A stretch of DNA of 64,000 bases, taken from assembly GCF_018141005.1 (NCBI RefSeq), contig NZ_CP046582.1:2976001-3040000 (forward strand), in the 5' to 3' direction. Numbering within the stretch: position 1 is the first letter of the stretch; each line of letters starts with the position of its first letter. Under the pieces are notes generated by a model that saw only the letters and a list, made by a program, of their open reading frames with translations, did not search any database and was not told where the DNA came from. The stretch is from Erwinia sp. E602. Its GTDB lineage: Bacteria; Pseudomonadota; Gammaproteobacteria; Enterobacterales; Enterobacteriaceae. Position numbers and translations under genes: made by a program. Shown here one piece after another: positions 9,278-19,214 of the stretch.

Positions 9278-9997
9278 TTACTGTCTGTCTGAGTAATGGA
9301 TCACATCATGAAACCTCACCGGCTGCGCCCCAGGATTGCGGTAAGCATGTGGCCGATCGGCGCGGAAGCGAACGCCTTCGCCGCAGGCCAGCCGCTGCCA
9401 CTCGCCGTCGAGGCAGATTTCCAGCTCGCCCTCCAGCACAATCACGTGCTCGATCATGCCGGCTTCGTGGGCGCTGGATTCACTCAGCGCCCCGGCGGCC
9501 AGCTCAATCACCAGCAGCTCAAAGCCGGTTTCGGGATCGAAGGGAAACAGCAGCGTGGCCTGCATACCGCGATCGGACTGCTGATAGGCGACCGGGGTCG
9601 GGTGACTGCGCTGGGGGTGCTCAACGGGCGCGACGGCTGAGGCGCGGTTTTGACGGGATGGGCGGGAAACCTGATCACCCTCGCCAGAATGCGGCGGACG
9701 AGGATCGGGATCACCCTCTGTCTGTTGAGCCGCAGCGGCCTGTTGCGCTGCGGATAGCGCCGTATTGGCGGGATCCGGCGGCGCAGCCTCTGCGCTGATA
9801 AACGCCGAGAAGGAGAGGTTAAAGCCGGTAGCAATCTTCCACAGCGTGGCGATGGTCGGGCTGGACTCACCGCGCTCGATCTGGCCGAGCATCGCCTTGC
9901 TGACGCCGGTGGCGTCGGCGGCCTGGGTCAGGCTCCAGCCGCGCTGGCTGCGTTCACGCTTCAGGGTGTCGGCAAGATGGTGTTGCAGCGCCTGCAT
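9278..9997 (-). CDS. sutR: SutR (YdcN)-like XRE-cupin regulator with an unusually long linker
   Basis: A 239-residue regulator. An XRE helix-turn-helix spans about 8-62 (WSLTQAADATGVSKAMLGQI), and a cupin domain spans about 145-235 (EHVIVLEGELEICLDGEW, then CGEGVRFRADRPHAYRN). Both ends match E. coli SutR (178 residues), which affects sulfur-utilisation genes. Here about 60 extra residues rich in Pro, Ala, Gln, Arg and charged residues (about 71-135) join the domains. The ATG has a strong GGAGGT. It is divergent from ydcO as in E. coli, with two repeated operators between. Confidence 0.88.
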   Translation of the reverse strand: MQALQHHLADTLKRERSQRGWSLTQAADATGVSKAMLGQIERGESSPTIATLWKIATGFNLSFSAFISAEAAPPDPANTALSAAQQAAAAQQTEGDPDPRPPHSGEGDQVSRPSRQNRASAVAPVEHPQRSHPTPVAYQQSDRGMQATLLFPFDPETGFELLVIELAAGALSESSAHEAGMIEHVIVLEGELEICLDGEWQRLACGEGVRFRADRPHAYRNPGAQPVRFHDVIHYSDRQ

Positions 9998-10027
9998 AAA
10001 ACCTCCGGTAAAAAAGGCAGTATAACC

Positions 10028-10075
10028 GCTTGTGCGCTATAACGCACGGTGCTAGCTTGTGCGCTATAACGCACG
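10028..10075. promoter_or_regulatory. Twin palindromic operators between sutR-like and ydcO
   Basis: A 21-base sequence occurs twice without mismatch, at 10028-10048 and 10055-10075. Each copy contains the near-perfect palindrome GTGCGCTATAACGCAC (10032-10047 and 10059-10074), centred 27 bases apart. Each holds TATAAC, a good -10-like hexamer, so a bound protein would block transcription. Position and symmetry suggest sites for the adjacent XRE-cupin protein. Confidence 0.75.
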
Positions 10076-10093
10076 ATTTATATGGAGTTAGCC

Positions 10094-11284
10094 ATGCGAC
10101 CGCCGCTGTCCCTCAGTCATCTCACCTTTCCTGCCGTGGTGGCCGGTTTTGTTGCCGTGCTGGTCGGTTATACCAGTTCGGCGGCGATTATCTTCCAGGC
10201 CGCAGCGGCGGCCGGAGCCACGCCGCTGCAGATCAACGGCTGGCTGAGTATGCTCGGGCTGGGAATGGGCATAACCTCGCTGGGGCTGTCGCTGTGGTAT
10301 CGCACGCCGGTGCTGACCGCGTGGTCAACGCCCGGCGCGGCGCTGCTGGTCACCACCCTGCCCGGCACCTCGATCAACGATGCCATCGGCGTGTTTATCT
10401 TCGCCTCGGCGCTGATCGTTTTCTGCGGCGTGACCGGGCTGTTCGCCCGGCTGATGAACTATATTCCGCTGGCAATCTCCAGCGCGATGCTGGCCGGTAT
10501 TCTGCTGCGCTTCGGCGTTGACGCCTTCGGCGCGCTGCAGGTCAATTTTGCCCTCAGCGGCAGCATGCTGCTGACGTATCTGCTGGCCCGTCGCCTGCTG
10601 CCGCGCTACGCCATCGTGCTGACGCTGCTGTGCGGGCTGGCGGTGGCCTGGGGCCAGGGCGCGATCCACTTCAGCGGCGGCCCGAGCGTGGTAACGCCGC
10701 AGTGGATCACCCCGCACTTTAACCCCGCCAGCCTGCTGAGCATCGGTATTCCGTTTTTTGTGGTCACCATGGCCTCGCAAAATGCGCCGGGCATCGCCAC
10801 GCTGAAGGCCGCCGGTTATACGCTGCCGGTGTCGCCGCTGATCGCCTGGACCGGGCTGACCGCGCTGCTGCTGGCGCCGTTCGGCGGTTTCACGATGTGC
10901 ATTGCGGCGATCACCGCGGCGATCTGCATGGGGCCGGACGTCCACCCGGACCCGCAGCGCCGCTACTGGGCGGCGGCGATGGCCGGGCTGTTCTATATCC
11001 TGGCGGGTATTTTCGGCGGCGCGATCGGCGGCCTGCTTAACGCGCTGCCGCTGCCGCTGATCCACACCATCGCCGGACTGGCGCTGCTGGGCACCATTGC
11101 CGGCAGCCTGCAGCGCGCGCTGGGCGATGAGAAACAGCGTGACGCGGCGGTGATTACCTTTCTGATTACCGCCTCCGGCGTCAGCCTGTTCGGCGTCGGG
11201 GCGGCGTTCTGGGGGCTGGCTGGCGGCGTGGTGGCACATGTGATTTTTTCGCTGCCGACAGGCAAGCGTGACAGCAATCAGTAA
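10094..11284 (+). CDS. ydcO: YdcO, BenE-family benzoate/H+ symporter-like membrane protein
   Basis: A 396-residue polytopic protein of the BenE family, matching E. coli YdcO along its length (SSAAIIFQAA, VLTAWSTPGAALLVT, MASQNAPGIATLKAAGY, AAITAAICMGPDVHPD). About 11-12 membrane helices are expected. BenE in Acinetobacter imports benzoate; the substrate of YdcO is not established. I chose the ATG at 10094 because GGAG precedes it by six bases; the ATG at 10082 has no ribosome site. It is divergent from its likely regulator. Confidence 0.88.
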   Translation: MRPPLSLSHLTFPAVVAGFVAVLVGYTSSAAIIFQAAAAAGATPLQINGWLSMLGLGMGITSLGLSLWYRTPVLTAWSTPGAALLVTTLPGTSINDAIGVFIFASALIVFCGVTGLFARLMNYIPLAISSAMLAGILLRFGVDAFGALQVNFALSGSMLLTYLLARRLLPRYAIVLTLLCGLAVAWGQGAIHFSGGPSVVTPQWITPHFNPASLLSIGIPFFVVTMASQNAPGIATLKAAGYTLPVSPLIAWTGLTALLLAPFGGFTMCIAAITAAICMGPDVHPDPQRRYWAAAMAGLFYILAGIFGGAIGGLLNALPLPLIHTIAGLALLGTIAGSLQRALGDEKQRDAAVITFLITASGVSLFGVGAAFWGLAGGVVAHVIFSLPTGKRDSNQ

Positions 11285-11315
11285 GGCAACATACGTGATG
11301 AGATCTAACCGTTCT

Positions 11316-11343
11316 CCTGTCACATCAGTGACAGGGATCTTTT
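11316..11343 (+). terminator. Terminator after ydcO
   Basis: Stem CCTGTCAC/GTGACAGG (11316-11323, 11328-11335) with a 4-base loop, followed after GATC by TTTT, 31 bases past the ydcO stop. Confidence 0.65.
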
Positions 11344-11434
11344 AAACAAGAGCAGCATTAGCGGGGTGTTTTCAGGCCGGTGTGGGAGCAGCAACAGTGG
11401 CAGCTGAAATCCTCTGCCGATGGTTGCAGCCCGG

Positions 11435-12271
11435 TTAGCGCTTCAGCCCGTCCAGCAGCCCGCGCACCCAGGCGGGTACCACTTCACTGGCAAGACCATA
11501 TTTTGCTTCGGCGAATTCGCTGCCGACCTGACTTGGCTCCAGGTTCAGCTCCAGCGTATGCGCGCCCTGCAGTCTGGCTTCGCTGACGAACCCGGCCGCC
11601 GGATAGACGTGCCCTGAAGTGCCGATCGCCACAAAGTAGTCGGCCTCGGCCAGCGCCTGGTAGATCTCCTCCATATGCAGCGGCATTTCGCCAAACCACA
11701 CCACGTGCGGGCGCAGCCGCGACGGGAACTGGCAGCAGTGGCAGCGGTCGTCCGGTTTCACGTCGTCGTTCCAGTGCAGCACCTGGCCGCTGGAGACGCA
11801 GCGCACCTTCAGCAGCTCGCCGTGCATGTGGATCACGTTGCGGTTGCCGGCGCGTTCGTGCAGGTTGTCGATATTCTGCGTCACCAGCAGGAAACGGTCG
11901 CCGAGTGCGGACTCCAGTTCGGCCAGCGCCATGTGCGCGGCGTTAGGCTGGATCTCCGGCTGTTGCAGCTGCTGACGGCGGGCGTTGTAGAATTCCTGCA
12001 CCCGTTCAGGGTTACGCTGAAAGCCTTCCGGCGTGGCAACGTCCTCAACGCGGTGCGACTCCCACAGGCCGTCGGCGGCGCGAAAGGTCTGGATGCCGGA
12101 CTCGGCGGAGATCCCGGCCCCGGTCAGCACCACCACGCGCGGCAGCGGATGCATGGCGATTTCAAGGTTACGGTCGCGTTCGAAGATACGCTGACGAAAA
12201 CGCTGCTGAACCTTGCGGCGGTTCTTCTTGTCGCGGGCCAGCCGCAGACGGCGGCGGGGTGTACGCATCAT
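11435..12271 (-). CDS. cobB: CobB, NAD-dependent protein deacylase (sirtuin)
   Basis: A 278-residue sirtuin that removes acetyl and succinyl groups from lysines using NAD. It has the NAD motif [10 protein letters not shown] (51-60), [12 protein letters not shown] (131-142), the catalytic-His motif HMHGE (148-152) and the zinc cysteines around RCVSSG and CHCC. YNAR (95-98) gives the Tyr/Arg pair linked to desuccinylase activity. Tandem ATGs follow AAGGAG. Methionine 40 precedes the core fold as in the E. coli short form, so two protein forms are possible. Confidence 0.96.
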   Translation of the reverse strand: MMRTPRRRLRLARDKKNRRKVQQRFRQRIFERDRNLEIAMHPLPRVVVLTGAGISAESGIQTFRAADGLWESHRVEDVATPEGFQRNPERVQEFYNARRQQLQQPEIQPNAAHMALAELESALGDRFLLVTQNIDNLHERAGNRNVIHMHGELLKVRCVSSGQVLHWNDDVKPDDRCHCCQFPSRLRPHVVWFGEMPLHMEEIYQALAEADYFVAIGTSGHVYPAAGFVSEARLQGAHTLELNLEPSQVGSEFAEAKYGLASEVVPAWVRGLLDGLKR

Positions 12272-12311
12272 AACCTCTCCTTAATCCTTTGAGCCATCCC
12301 ATCAGGTTATT

Positions 12312-13232
12312 TTACCGGGACAGGCTTTTAATATGCAGAAATGCGGCACCGCGCATTCCGCCTGCGTCTCCATGACGGGCTTTGGCAAAACGCGGTGGCC
12401 GGGCCACCGGTAGCAGCAAAGGTGCCACCCGCTCCTCCAGCCCCTCATACAGCGCGTCAAAATTGGATAATCCGCCGCCGAACACCACCAGGTGCGGGTC
12501 GAGCAGCGTCAGCCAGTTGCCGAGGCACACCGCCAGCAGGTCGCGGTAGCGCTCGGTGTGCTGCCGTGCGTCAGCATCTCCCTGATAATACCGGGTGATT
12601 ATCTCCGGCGCACTGAGACTCTGCTGATAAACGTGCTGCCACAGCCAGGCAAAACCCGTTCCTGAGAGATAGCCCTCAATACAGCCACGTTTGCCACAGC
12701 CGCAGGGCAGCAGCGGCACGTCGCGCCCGAGGATCTCCAGCGCGTCCACCGGCAGGCGCATATGCCCCAGCTCACCAACCACGTAGTTGCGGCCGGTGAC
12801 CGGTTTACCCTCGACGATCAGCCCGCCGCCGACGCCGGTGCCGAGAATAATCCCCAGCACCACCGGGTAGGCCTGAAACTCATCGTCCCAGGCTTCCGAC
12901 AGGGCAAAACAGTTGGCGTCGTTATCGATGCGCACCGCGCGCCCGAGGCGCTGGCTGAGATCGGCCTGCAGCGTGCGCCCGCGCGCTGCCGGGATATTGG
13001 CGGTAAACAGCGTGCCGTCGTCGGGCACCGGCAGGCCGGGCACGCCGATGCCGACGCTGCCCGTCTGGCCGCAGAACGCGTCGGCTTCAGCGGTCAGCGC
13101 ACACAGCGTGTCCAGCAGCCGCGCATAGTCGTCTGCCGGGGTCGGCACGCGCCGGCTCCACACCAGCTGGCGTTGTTCGTTATAAACGCCGAGGGCAATT
13201 TTGCTGCCGCCGACGTCAAATCCGTAGTACAT
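12312..13232 (-). CDS. nagK: NagK, N-acetyl-D-glucosamine kinase
   Basis: A 306-residue ROK-family sugar kinase. It has the phosphate-binding DVGGSK at 6-11, IDNDAN with the catalytic aspartate near 105, GTGVGGG at 131-137 and the structural zinc site H157, C177, C179, C184. It phosphorylates GlcNAc recovered from peptidoglycan turnover. It lies between lolE and cobB as in E. coli; nagZ, which releases GlcNAc, lies 31 kb away in this window. Confidence 0.95.
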   Translation of the reverse strand: MYYGFDVGGSKIALGVYNEQRQLVWSRRVPTPADDYARLLDTLCALTAEADAFCGQTGSVGIGVPGLPVPDDGTLFTANIPAARGRTLQADLSQRLGRAVRIDNDANCFALSEAWDDEFQAYPVVLGIILGTGVGGGLIVEGKPVTGRNYVVGELGHMRLPVDALEILGRDVPLLPCGCGKRGCIEGYLSGTGFAWLWQHVYQQSLSAPEIITRYYQGDADARQHTERYRDLLAVCLGNWLTLLDPHLVVFGGGLSNFDALYEGLEERVAPLLLPVARPPRFAKARHGDAGGMRGAAFLHIKSLSR

Positions 13233-13246
13233 CGCGCCTCCCGACC

Positions 13247-14491
13247 TTACTGCCCGCTCAGCACCCGCGCCGGATCGATACGGCTGGCGCGCCGGGCCGG
13301 ATACCAGCTGGCGATCAGGCTTAACAGCAGCGAGGTGGCGAGCACCGTGAACACATCCCGCCAGTGCAGCTCGGTTGGCAGAAAATCAATAAAGTAGATA
13401 TCACCTGACAGGAAATGGTAGCCGGTCAAGGTTTCAAGCGCATGAACGATCGGCGTGAGATTCAGCGCGGCCAGCACGCCCAGCACCACGCCGCTGACGC
13501 TGCCGACCAGCCCGGCCAGCAGGCCGTACCAGACGAAGATCGCCCGGATCAGGCCGTCTTTCGCGCCAAGGGTGCGCAGCACGGCAATATCGCCGCTTTT
13601 GTCTTTCACCGCCATCACCAGCGTGGAGACGATGTTGAAGCAGGCCACGCCGATCACCAGCACCATCGCCAGGTACATAATCGCGCGGATCATCTGGATA
13701 TCGCGGTACATATAGCCGTAGGTGCCAATCCAGCTACGGATGTAGACGTAGCTGTGGGTCACCTCCCCGGCGGCGCGCACCAGCTTCTGCGCGTCAAACG
13801 GATCTTTCGCCTTCAGCGCGATGCCGGTGACGTTGTCGCCCATGCCCAGCAGGCTCTGCGCGTCGGCCAGCGGCACCAGCGCCAGGCTGTGATCGAGCAT
13901 ACCGCTGAGCTTCAGGATGCCGCTGACCTGCAGGCGCACCCGCTTCGGCTGCAGCAGCTTATGCCCGGGGTCGCTGTTGGGGATCATGATGGTCAGCCAG
14001 TCGCCCTGCTTCAGCTTCAGGCTGTTAGCCACCCCCTGCCCCAGCAGGATCTGCTGCCTGCCGGCGGCAAAGCTCTGCCAGGCACCGTTCTGTACGTAGG
14101 ACGGCAGCGCGCTCAGGCGGCTCTCCTGCGCCGGATCCACGCCCTTCACCTGCACCGCCTGCAGCTTGCTGCCGCTTTCGATCAGGCCGGTGAAGTTAAT
14201 ATAGGGGGCGGCGGCGGCCACGCCGGGCACCTGTTCGATTTTTGGCAGCAGGCTCTGCCAGCCGGTAAACGGCTGGTTGACCGCTTCGATCTCGCCGTGC
14301 GGTACCACCGCCAGAATGCGGTTGTTCAGCTCGCGTTCGAAGCCGTTCATCGCGCTGAGGCCGATAATCAACACCATGACCCCCAGCGCAATGCCGACGG
14401 TAGAGATCACCGAAATCAGCGACACCATGCCGCCCCGACGACGGCCGCGGCTGAAGCGCAGCGCCAGCAGAAGAGAGAGCTGCCCCATCAC
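13247..14491 (-). CDS. lolE: LolE, lipoprotein-releasing ABC permease
   Basis: A 414-residue inner-membrane permease with four membrane helices and a large periplasmic domain between the first and second. With LolC and LolD it extracts mature lipoproteins from the inner membrane and hands them to LolA. The N-terminal [19 protein letters not shown] and the C-terminal [17 protein letters not shown] are typical. Its ATG overlaps the lolD stop by four bases. Confidence 0.96.
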   Translation of the reverse strand: MMGQLSLLLALRFSRGRRRGGMVSLISVISTVGIALGVMVLIIGLSAMNGFERELNNRILAVVPHGEIEAVNQPFTGWQSLLPKIEQVPGVAAAAPYINFTGLIESGSKLQAVQVKGVDPAQESRLSALPSYVQNGAWQSFAAGRQQILLGQGVANSLKLKQGDWLTIMIPNSDPGHKLLQPKRVRLQVSGILKLSGMLDHSLALVPLADAQSLLGMGDNVTGIALKAKDPFDAQKLVRAAGEVTHSYVYIRSWIGTYGYMYRDIQMIRAIMYLAMVLVIGVACFNIVSTLVMAVKDKSGDIAVLRTLGAKDGLIRAIFVWYGLLAGLVGSVSGVVLGVLAALNLTPIVHALETLTGYHFLSGDIYFIDFLPTELHWRDVFTVLATSLLLSLIASWYPARRASRIDPARVLSGQ

Positions 14492-15192
14492 AGGCTACCC
14501 GTCAGCGTCGGCTGTTCGCTGAGCTGCCCGTCGCGCATCTCCATCTGGCGGCCCATGCGTTTCGCCAGCTGCAGATCGTGGGTGACCACCAGGAAGGCGG
14601 TGCCCTGGCTGCGGTTCAGTTCACCGAGCAGGCCAAAGATGGCATCGGTATTACGCGCGTCGAGGTTACCGGTCGGTTCATCGGCCAGCACCAGCCGCGG
14701 TTTGTTGACCAGCGCCCGGGCGATCGCCACGCGCTGGCGCTCACCGCCGGAGAGCTCCGCCGGACGGTGCGCGGCGCGGTGCTCCAGCCCCACCGCTTTG
14801 AGCATCGCCAGCGCACGGCTCTGCGCCTCCGCTTTGCTGGTTTTGCCGATCAGCAGCGGCATCGCCACGTTCTCCAGCGCGCTGAAGTCGGGCAGCAGGT
14901 GGTGGAACTGATAGATAAAGCCCAGCTCGCGGTTGCGCAGCTCGGCCTTGGCGGCGGAAGACATGCCGTTCAGCGAGCGGCCGTCAAACACCACTTCGCC
15001 GGAGGTCGGCGTATCCAGCCCGCCGAGCAGGTGCATCAGGGTACTTTTACCGGAACCCGAGCTGCCGACAATGGCCGTCATCTCGCCGCTGCCCATGCTG
15101 AAGGAGACGTTGCGCAGGACATCGGTCTGCACGCTGCCTTCCTGATAGCGTTTGCACAGGTTGTCGCACTGCAACAGGATGGTGTTACTCAT
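14488..15192 (-). CDS. lolD: LolD, ATP-binding subunit of the lipoprotein release complex
   Basis: A 234-residue ABC ATPase with Walker A GSSGSGKS at 43-50, the signature [15 protein letters not shown] and Walker [13 protein letters not shown], all intact. It powers LolC/LolE. The start overlaps the lolC stop by eight bases and the end overlaps lolE by four, so lolCDE is one coupled operon read on the minus strand. Confidence 0.97.
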   Translation of the reverse strand: MSNTILLQCDNLCKRYQEGSVQTDVLRNVSFSMGSGEMTAIVGSSGSGKSTLMHLLGGLDTPTSGEVVFDGRSLNGMSSAAKAELRNRELGFIYQFHHLLPDFSALENVAMPLLIGKTSKAEAQSRALAMLKAVGLEHRAAHRPAELSGGERQRVAIARALVNKPRLVLADEPTGNLDARNTDAIFGLLGELNRSQGTAFLVVTHDLQLAKRMGRQMEMRDGQLSEQPTLTGSL

Positions 15193-16384
15193 AACGTAAA
15201 GCCTCAGCGGGTTGAACGGCGGCAGCGCGCCAGGAAGGGTACAGCGTGGACAACAGCGCCACCACCATTGCCGTCACGGTAATGGTGGCCACCTGGCCCA
15301 AGGAAATCTCTACCGGCAGCGCCGCGCCGTCAAGGAACGCGCCAATGACCGGCATTAAATTGTTCAGCTGACTGGCCAGCAACACGCCAAGCAGCGCACC
15401 GAACAGCGCGCCGACGATGCCGGCGGTCGCGCCCTGCACCATAAACACCGCCACCACCTGCCGGCGGGTCAGCCCCTGGGTTTGCAGGATCGCCACTTCA
15501 CCCTGCTTTTCCATAATCAGCAGGCCAAGAGAAGTGATGATGTTAAAGGCGGCCACGGCCACGATCAGGCTGAGCAGCAGCCCCATCATGTTTTTCTCCA
15601 TCTTCACCGCCTGGAACAGCTCGCCTTTGCGATCGCGCCAGTCGCTCCACACCAGCCCGGCCGGCAGAGTCTGCTGGCTGAGGCTGTCCACCTGCAGCGG
15701 TTTATCCAGCCATAAACGCCAGCCGGTAATGTTGCCCGCCGGGTAGCGCATCAGGCGCGAGGCGTCCTGCTGGTTGACCAGAATCTGATAACCGTCAACG
15801 TCGCTGTTGGAGGCAAAGGTGCCAGCCACCGTAAACAGACGCTGGCTGGGGATGCGCCCCATCGGCGTGAACTGGCTGGCTGACGGCACCATCAGCCGCA
15901 GGCTGTCGCCGCGCTTAACGCCGAGCTGGCCAGCCAGCTGTTCACCGAGGATCGCGTTGTACTGACCGGGCTGCAACTGCTGCTGTTTAACATTCACCAG
16001 GAAGGGGGTCAGCGGGTCGGGTTCGTCAGGGTTGACGCCGAGCATCACGCCAACACCCACGCTGGCAGCGCTCTGCATCACCACCTCACCGGTGGTCAGC
16101 GGCGTGATGCGACTGACCCCCTGCAGCTGCAGCTGGCTGGCGGGGATCTGCTGCGGATTGATGGAACCGGACGCGCCGGAGAGCACCGCCTGCGGCATCA
16201 GCCCGAGGGTGTTTTTCTCAAGCTCGTGCTCAAGGCCATTCATCACCGACAGCACGGTGACCAGCGCCATCACGCCCAGCGTAATGCCGATGGCCGACAG
16301 CCAGGAGACAAACCGCCCGAAGCGGTCAGAAGCACGTCCGCGCATGTAGCGCAGACCAATAAACAGGGCGACAGGTCGATACAT
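15185..16384 (-). CDS. lolC: LolC, lipoprotein-releasing ABC permease
   Basis: A 399-residue permease paralogous to LolE: one N-terminal helix, a long periplasmic domain and three C-terminal helices. Conserved pieces include [20 protein letters not shown] at the start and [19 protein letters not shown] at the end. LolC recruits LolA through a periplasmic hook. It is the first gene of the operon; the ATG at 16384 has ACGGA upstream. Confidence 0.96.
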   Translation of the reverse strand: MYRPVALFIGLRYMRGRASDRFGRFVSWLSAIGITLGVMALVTVLSVMNGLEHELEKNTLGLMPQAVLSGASGSINPQQIPASQLQLQGVSRITPLTTGEVVMQSAASVGVGVMLGVNPDEPDPLTPFLVNVKQQQLQPGQYNAILGEQLAGQLGVKRGDSLRLMVPSASQFTPMGRIPSQRLFTVAGTFASNSDVDGYQILVNQQDASRLMRYPAGNITGWRLWLDKPLQVDSLSQQTLPAGLVWSDWRDRKGELFQAVKMEKNMMGLLLSLIVAVAAFNIITSLGLLIMEKQGEVAILQTQGLTRRQVVAVFMVQGATAGIVGALFGALLGVLLASQLNNLMPVIGAFLDGAALPVEISLGQVATITVTAMVVALLSTLYPSWRAAAVQPAEALRYE

Positions 16385-16733
16385 AAAATCCGTCTTTAAG
16401 GTGGCCGCAACGGGAGCGTTGAATAGCGGGGATGATAAAGGTTAGCACGGCGTTATGGAACCACTAAGCCCATGAAGCGCTGATTGTTTTGTCAATGCCT
16501 GAAACATTCGGACCCTGTCCCGTCCCGGATAGCGCAAAAAAACGTAATCCATGGCGGTTTTTTAATCCCTTTCATGAGGATAGTTTAATAAATTGCGTTA
16601 ATCCGGCTTGTCACGTATCGTGTGGGCGCGTAATTTTAACTCACCCATTCGAATCAGGTCTGTTGTTCGCCGCAGGGCAAAGCTTAACGCACCGATCGCA
16701 TGAGCGGCCTTACCAACTGCCCTGAGCTAAGCC
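16385..16733. other. Divergent spacer between lolC and the diguanylate cyclase gene
   Basis: A 349-base spacer that must hold the lolCDE promoter and that of the diguanylate cyclase gene. I see no convincing coding region, terminator or known operator. Its position marks the junction where gene order departs from E. coli. Confidence 0.5.
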
Positions 16734-18128
16734 ATGCAAAATCAACCATTCAGCCTGAAACAGCTTGCTTTGCTCTTTTCGCTTGCCGTTGTGCTTTCCC
16801 TTACCGGGTTAAGCCTGCGCAGCTTCGAATCCCTGTCGATCTTCTGGCCCGGCAATGCCCTGCTGGTCGGGCTGCTGATACGTTTTCCACGGCTGGATCA
16901 TCCGGTCACGCTGCTGATCATGTTCTGCGGGATGCTGACGGTGGATCTGCTGTGGGGCACGCCGCTGCTGATTTCCGTCGGCCTGAATATCGCCAATATG
17001 GCTTTTGTAGCCTGCGCCCGCTGGGTGCTGCTGACCGATCGCTTCACGCGCGCGCAGCCGCGCCGCCTGCAGGCGCTGGTCAGGGTGTTCCCGGCGTCGA
17101 TGATCGGTGCCGCCGCATGTGCAGTGTTGGGTGCCATCGTCAGCGAGCGTTACTTCCACGACGAGCTGTTTAAGGCGCTGTTTTCTTGGTTCTCCGAACA
17201 GCTCTCCACCTCATTACTGCTGCTGCCGCTGGTGATCAGCCTGCCGCGCCGCGATGAGCTGAAAGAGATGAAGAAGACCCGGCAGGAGAGCTCGCTGCTG
17301 CCGGTGCTGACGCTGGTTGTCACCACGGTGGCCGGCATCTGGGTCGGCGGCGGTGCCAGCCTGCTGTTCCCGCTGCCCGCCCTGCTGTGGTGCGCCATCA
17401 GCTATCCGCTGTTTGTCACCTGCTGCCTGACCTTTATCACCGGCATCAGCGAGATTATTCTCGTGGCCAGTAACGTGCTGAATATCCAGGGCAAAGATGA
17501 CCTGTTTCGCATCGACAGCCTGTCGTCAGCCCGGGTGGGCGTGGCGGCCATGCTGATTGGCCCGCTGATCGTCGCCCTGAGCACCACCGCCAATAAAAAG
17601 CTGGTAGCGCGGGTGACCCAGCGTGCCGACTACGATTTGTTGACCGGGGCGCTGACCCGCAGCGGGCTCTCTTCGCGGCTGGAAACGTTGATGAAGCCGC
17701 GTGGGAAAACGCGCAACTTTACCGGCGCGGCGTTCCTGGTGGACATCGACCGCTTTAAAAATATTAATGATACCTGGGGCCACGCCTCGGGCGACCACGT
17801 ACTTGCCCGCACCGCGGAGTGCATCCGTCAGTCGCTGCAACCGTCGGCGATTATCTGCCGCATGGGTGGCGAAGAATTTCTGGTGCTGATTGAGGGTATT
17901 AACCCGGCGAGGGCGTTCCTGCTGGCCAACCGGCTGCGCCACCGCATTGAAAACAATGAAATTCTGCTCAACGGTAACAACCTGAGCGTTACCGTCAGTA
18001 TCGGTCTGAGCGCGCTGGATATCGATCACGTGCAGAGTCTGGATGCGGCCATCGACCAGGCCGACCAGCAGCTGTATATCGCCAAACACAGCGGACGTAA
18101 TCAGGTACGCCCGGAGTTTATATTGTAA
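16734..18128 (+). CDS. Membrane diguanylate cyclase (MASE1-like sensor plus GGDEF)
   Basis: A 464-residue protein. Residues 1-290 form about eight hydrophobic segments in a MASE1-like arrangement, with FWPGNALLVGLLIRFP near 37-52. A GGDEF domain covers about 296-460, with DIDRFKNINDTWGHASGD at 337-354 and the active-site GGEEF at 378-382. It should make cyclic di-GMP from two GTP. The RxxD inhibitory site expected before GGEEF is absent (QPSA there), so product feedback is unlikely. Being next to cheV and fli genes suggests a part in the motile-to-sessile switch; the membrane signal is unknown. Confidence 0.88.
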   Translation: MQNQPFSLKQLALLFSLAVVLSLTGLSLRSFESLSIFWPGNALLVGLLIRFPRLDHPVTLLIMFCGMLTVDLLWGTPLLISVGLNIANMAFVACARWVLLTDRFTRAQPRRLQALVRVFPASMIGAAACAVLGAIVSERYFHDELFKALFSWFSEQLSTSLLLLPLVISLPRRDELKEMKKTRQESSLLPVLTLVVTTVAGIWVGGGASLLFPLPALLWCAISYPLFVTCCLTFITGISEIILVASNVLNIQGKDDLFRIDSLSSARVGVAAMLIGPLIVALSTTANKKLVARVTQRADYDLLTGALTRSGLSSRLETLMKPRGKTRNFTGAAFLVDIDRFKNINDTWGHASGDHVLARTAECIRQSLQPSAIICRMGGEEFLVLIEGINPARAFLLANRLRHRIENNEILLNGNNLSVTVSIGLSALDIDHVQSLDAAIDQADQQLYIAKHSGRNQVRPEFIL

Positions 18129-18167
18129 GCGCGGAGTTCGTCTTCCGGACCGGAGCCGGCGTTACGG

Positions 18168-18183
18168 GCCCGCCTGCGCGGGC
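18168..18183. terminator. Hairpin between convergent cyclase gene and cheV
   Basis: Stem GCCCGC/GCGGGC with a 4-base loop between the two convergent genes. It lacks a U-tract on either strand; it may act as a weak shared terminator. Confidence 0.4.
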
Positions 18184-18204
18184 TGACCGGGATCGCCACG
18201 CCGT

Positions 18205-19161
18205 TTAGCGCGCCGCGTCCTCCAGTACCTGGTGGATCACCGCGGAGAGCTGGCCAATCTCAAATTTCGCCACGTAACCGTTGGCCCCGACCTTACGCAC
18301 GTGATCTTCATTGGCGCTGCCGGAGAGCGAAGAGTGGATCACCACCGGTATTTGCTGCAGTCCGAGGTCGGTTTTGATATTGCGCGTCAGGGTGAAGCCG
18401 TCCATTTCCGGCATCTCCAGGTCGGTCAGCACCAGGCCAATCTTGTCGTGAATCGATACCCCCTCCTTTTGCGCGTCCGCCACCATCAGTTTGATCTGCG
18501 TCCAGGCCTCCAGCCCGGTGGTAAATGACAGCGCCGGGATCCCCATTACCTTCAGCCCCTGCTCGATCATCGAGCGCGCCACCTTTGAGTCTTCCGCGAC
18601 GATCGCCACCGCGCCTGGCTTCATTTTGAAGTTTTTCAGCTGGATGTCGTTCTCTTTGACTTCGCGAACGGAGGGGATCACATCATGCAGGATCTGTTCA
18701 ACGTCCAGTACCATCGCCATGGTGTTAGCCTCATCCAGGCAGGCAATGCTGGTGATGTTGTGGGTGCTGACGCCAGACTCGGCGGCGTGAACCTGGTTCC
18801 AGTTGAGCCGCACGATATCTTCCACGGACTCAACGGCAAAAGCCTGGGTGCTGCGGGCATACTCGGTGACCAGCAGCAGATTTAATCCGGTGGCCGGGAT
18901 ACAGCCCGCCACCGCCGGCAGGTCAATCACCGGGATCAGCTGGCCGCGAATGTTAGCCATGCCGAGCAGCGGAGAGTGCATGCCCGCCGCGCGGGTGATG
19001 GCGGTCATCGGCACGATTTCGCGCAGTTTAAACACGTTGATGCCAAACAGTTCAGGTTTTTCCTGCCCTTCAGCACACCCGAGGCGGAACAGCAGCAGTT
19101 CGAACTTGTTTGATAAGGCGAGGTTCGCTCTCTCGTCGATCTCTTTCTGGAAATTATCCAT
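18205..19161 (-). CDS. cheV: CheV, chemotaxis coupling protein with receiver domain
   Basis: A 318-residue protein with a CheW-like domain (about 18-165) and a response-regulator receiver domain (about 184-315). In the receiver the acidic pair E190/D191, the phospho-acceptor D247 (LVLTDLEMPEMDGF) and K299 are present. CheV links receptors to CheA and adjusts sensitivity when phosphorylated. Salmonella has it; E. coli K-12 does not. The ATG at 19161 follows GAGGATGAA and matches the Salmonella start; the longer reading to 19227 is unlikely. A sigma-28-like promoter lies upstream. Confidence 0.93.
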   Translation of the reverse strand: MDNFQKEIDERANLALSNKFELLLFRLGCAEGQEKPELFGINVFKLREIVPMTAITRAAGMHSPLLGMANIRGQLIPVIDLPAVAGCIPATGLNLLLVTEYARSTQAFAVESVEDIVRLNWNQVHAAESGVSTHNITSIACLDEANTMAMVLDVEQILHDVIPSVREVKENDIQLKNFKMKPGAVAIVAEDSKVARSMIEQGLKVMGIPALSFTTGLEAWTQIKLMVADAQKEGVSIHDKIGLVLTDLEMPEMDGFTLTRNIKTDLGLQQIPVVIHSSLSGSANEDHVRKVGANGYVAKFEIGQLSAVIHQVLEDAAR

Positions 19162-19214
19162 TTCATCCTCGGGCTGTAATTGACAGGGGCCGTGACAGCA
19201 GGCGCTATCAGCAG

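Noticed and set aside
9256..9798. Plus-strand open frame opposite the sutR-like gene
   Set aside because: The minus-strand frame has intact HTH and cupin domains; this one is arginine/alanine noise.
13415..14911. 498-codon plus-strand open frame
   Set aside because: Spans antisense to lolE and lolD, low-complexity Gln/His/Arg, no ribosome site.
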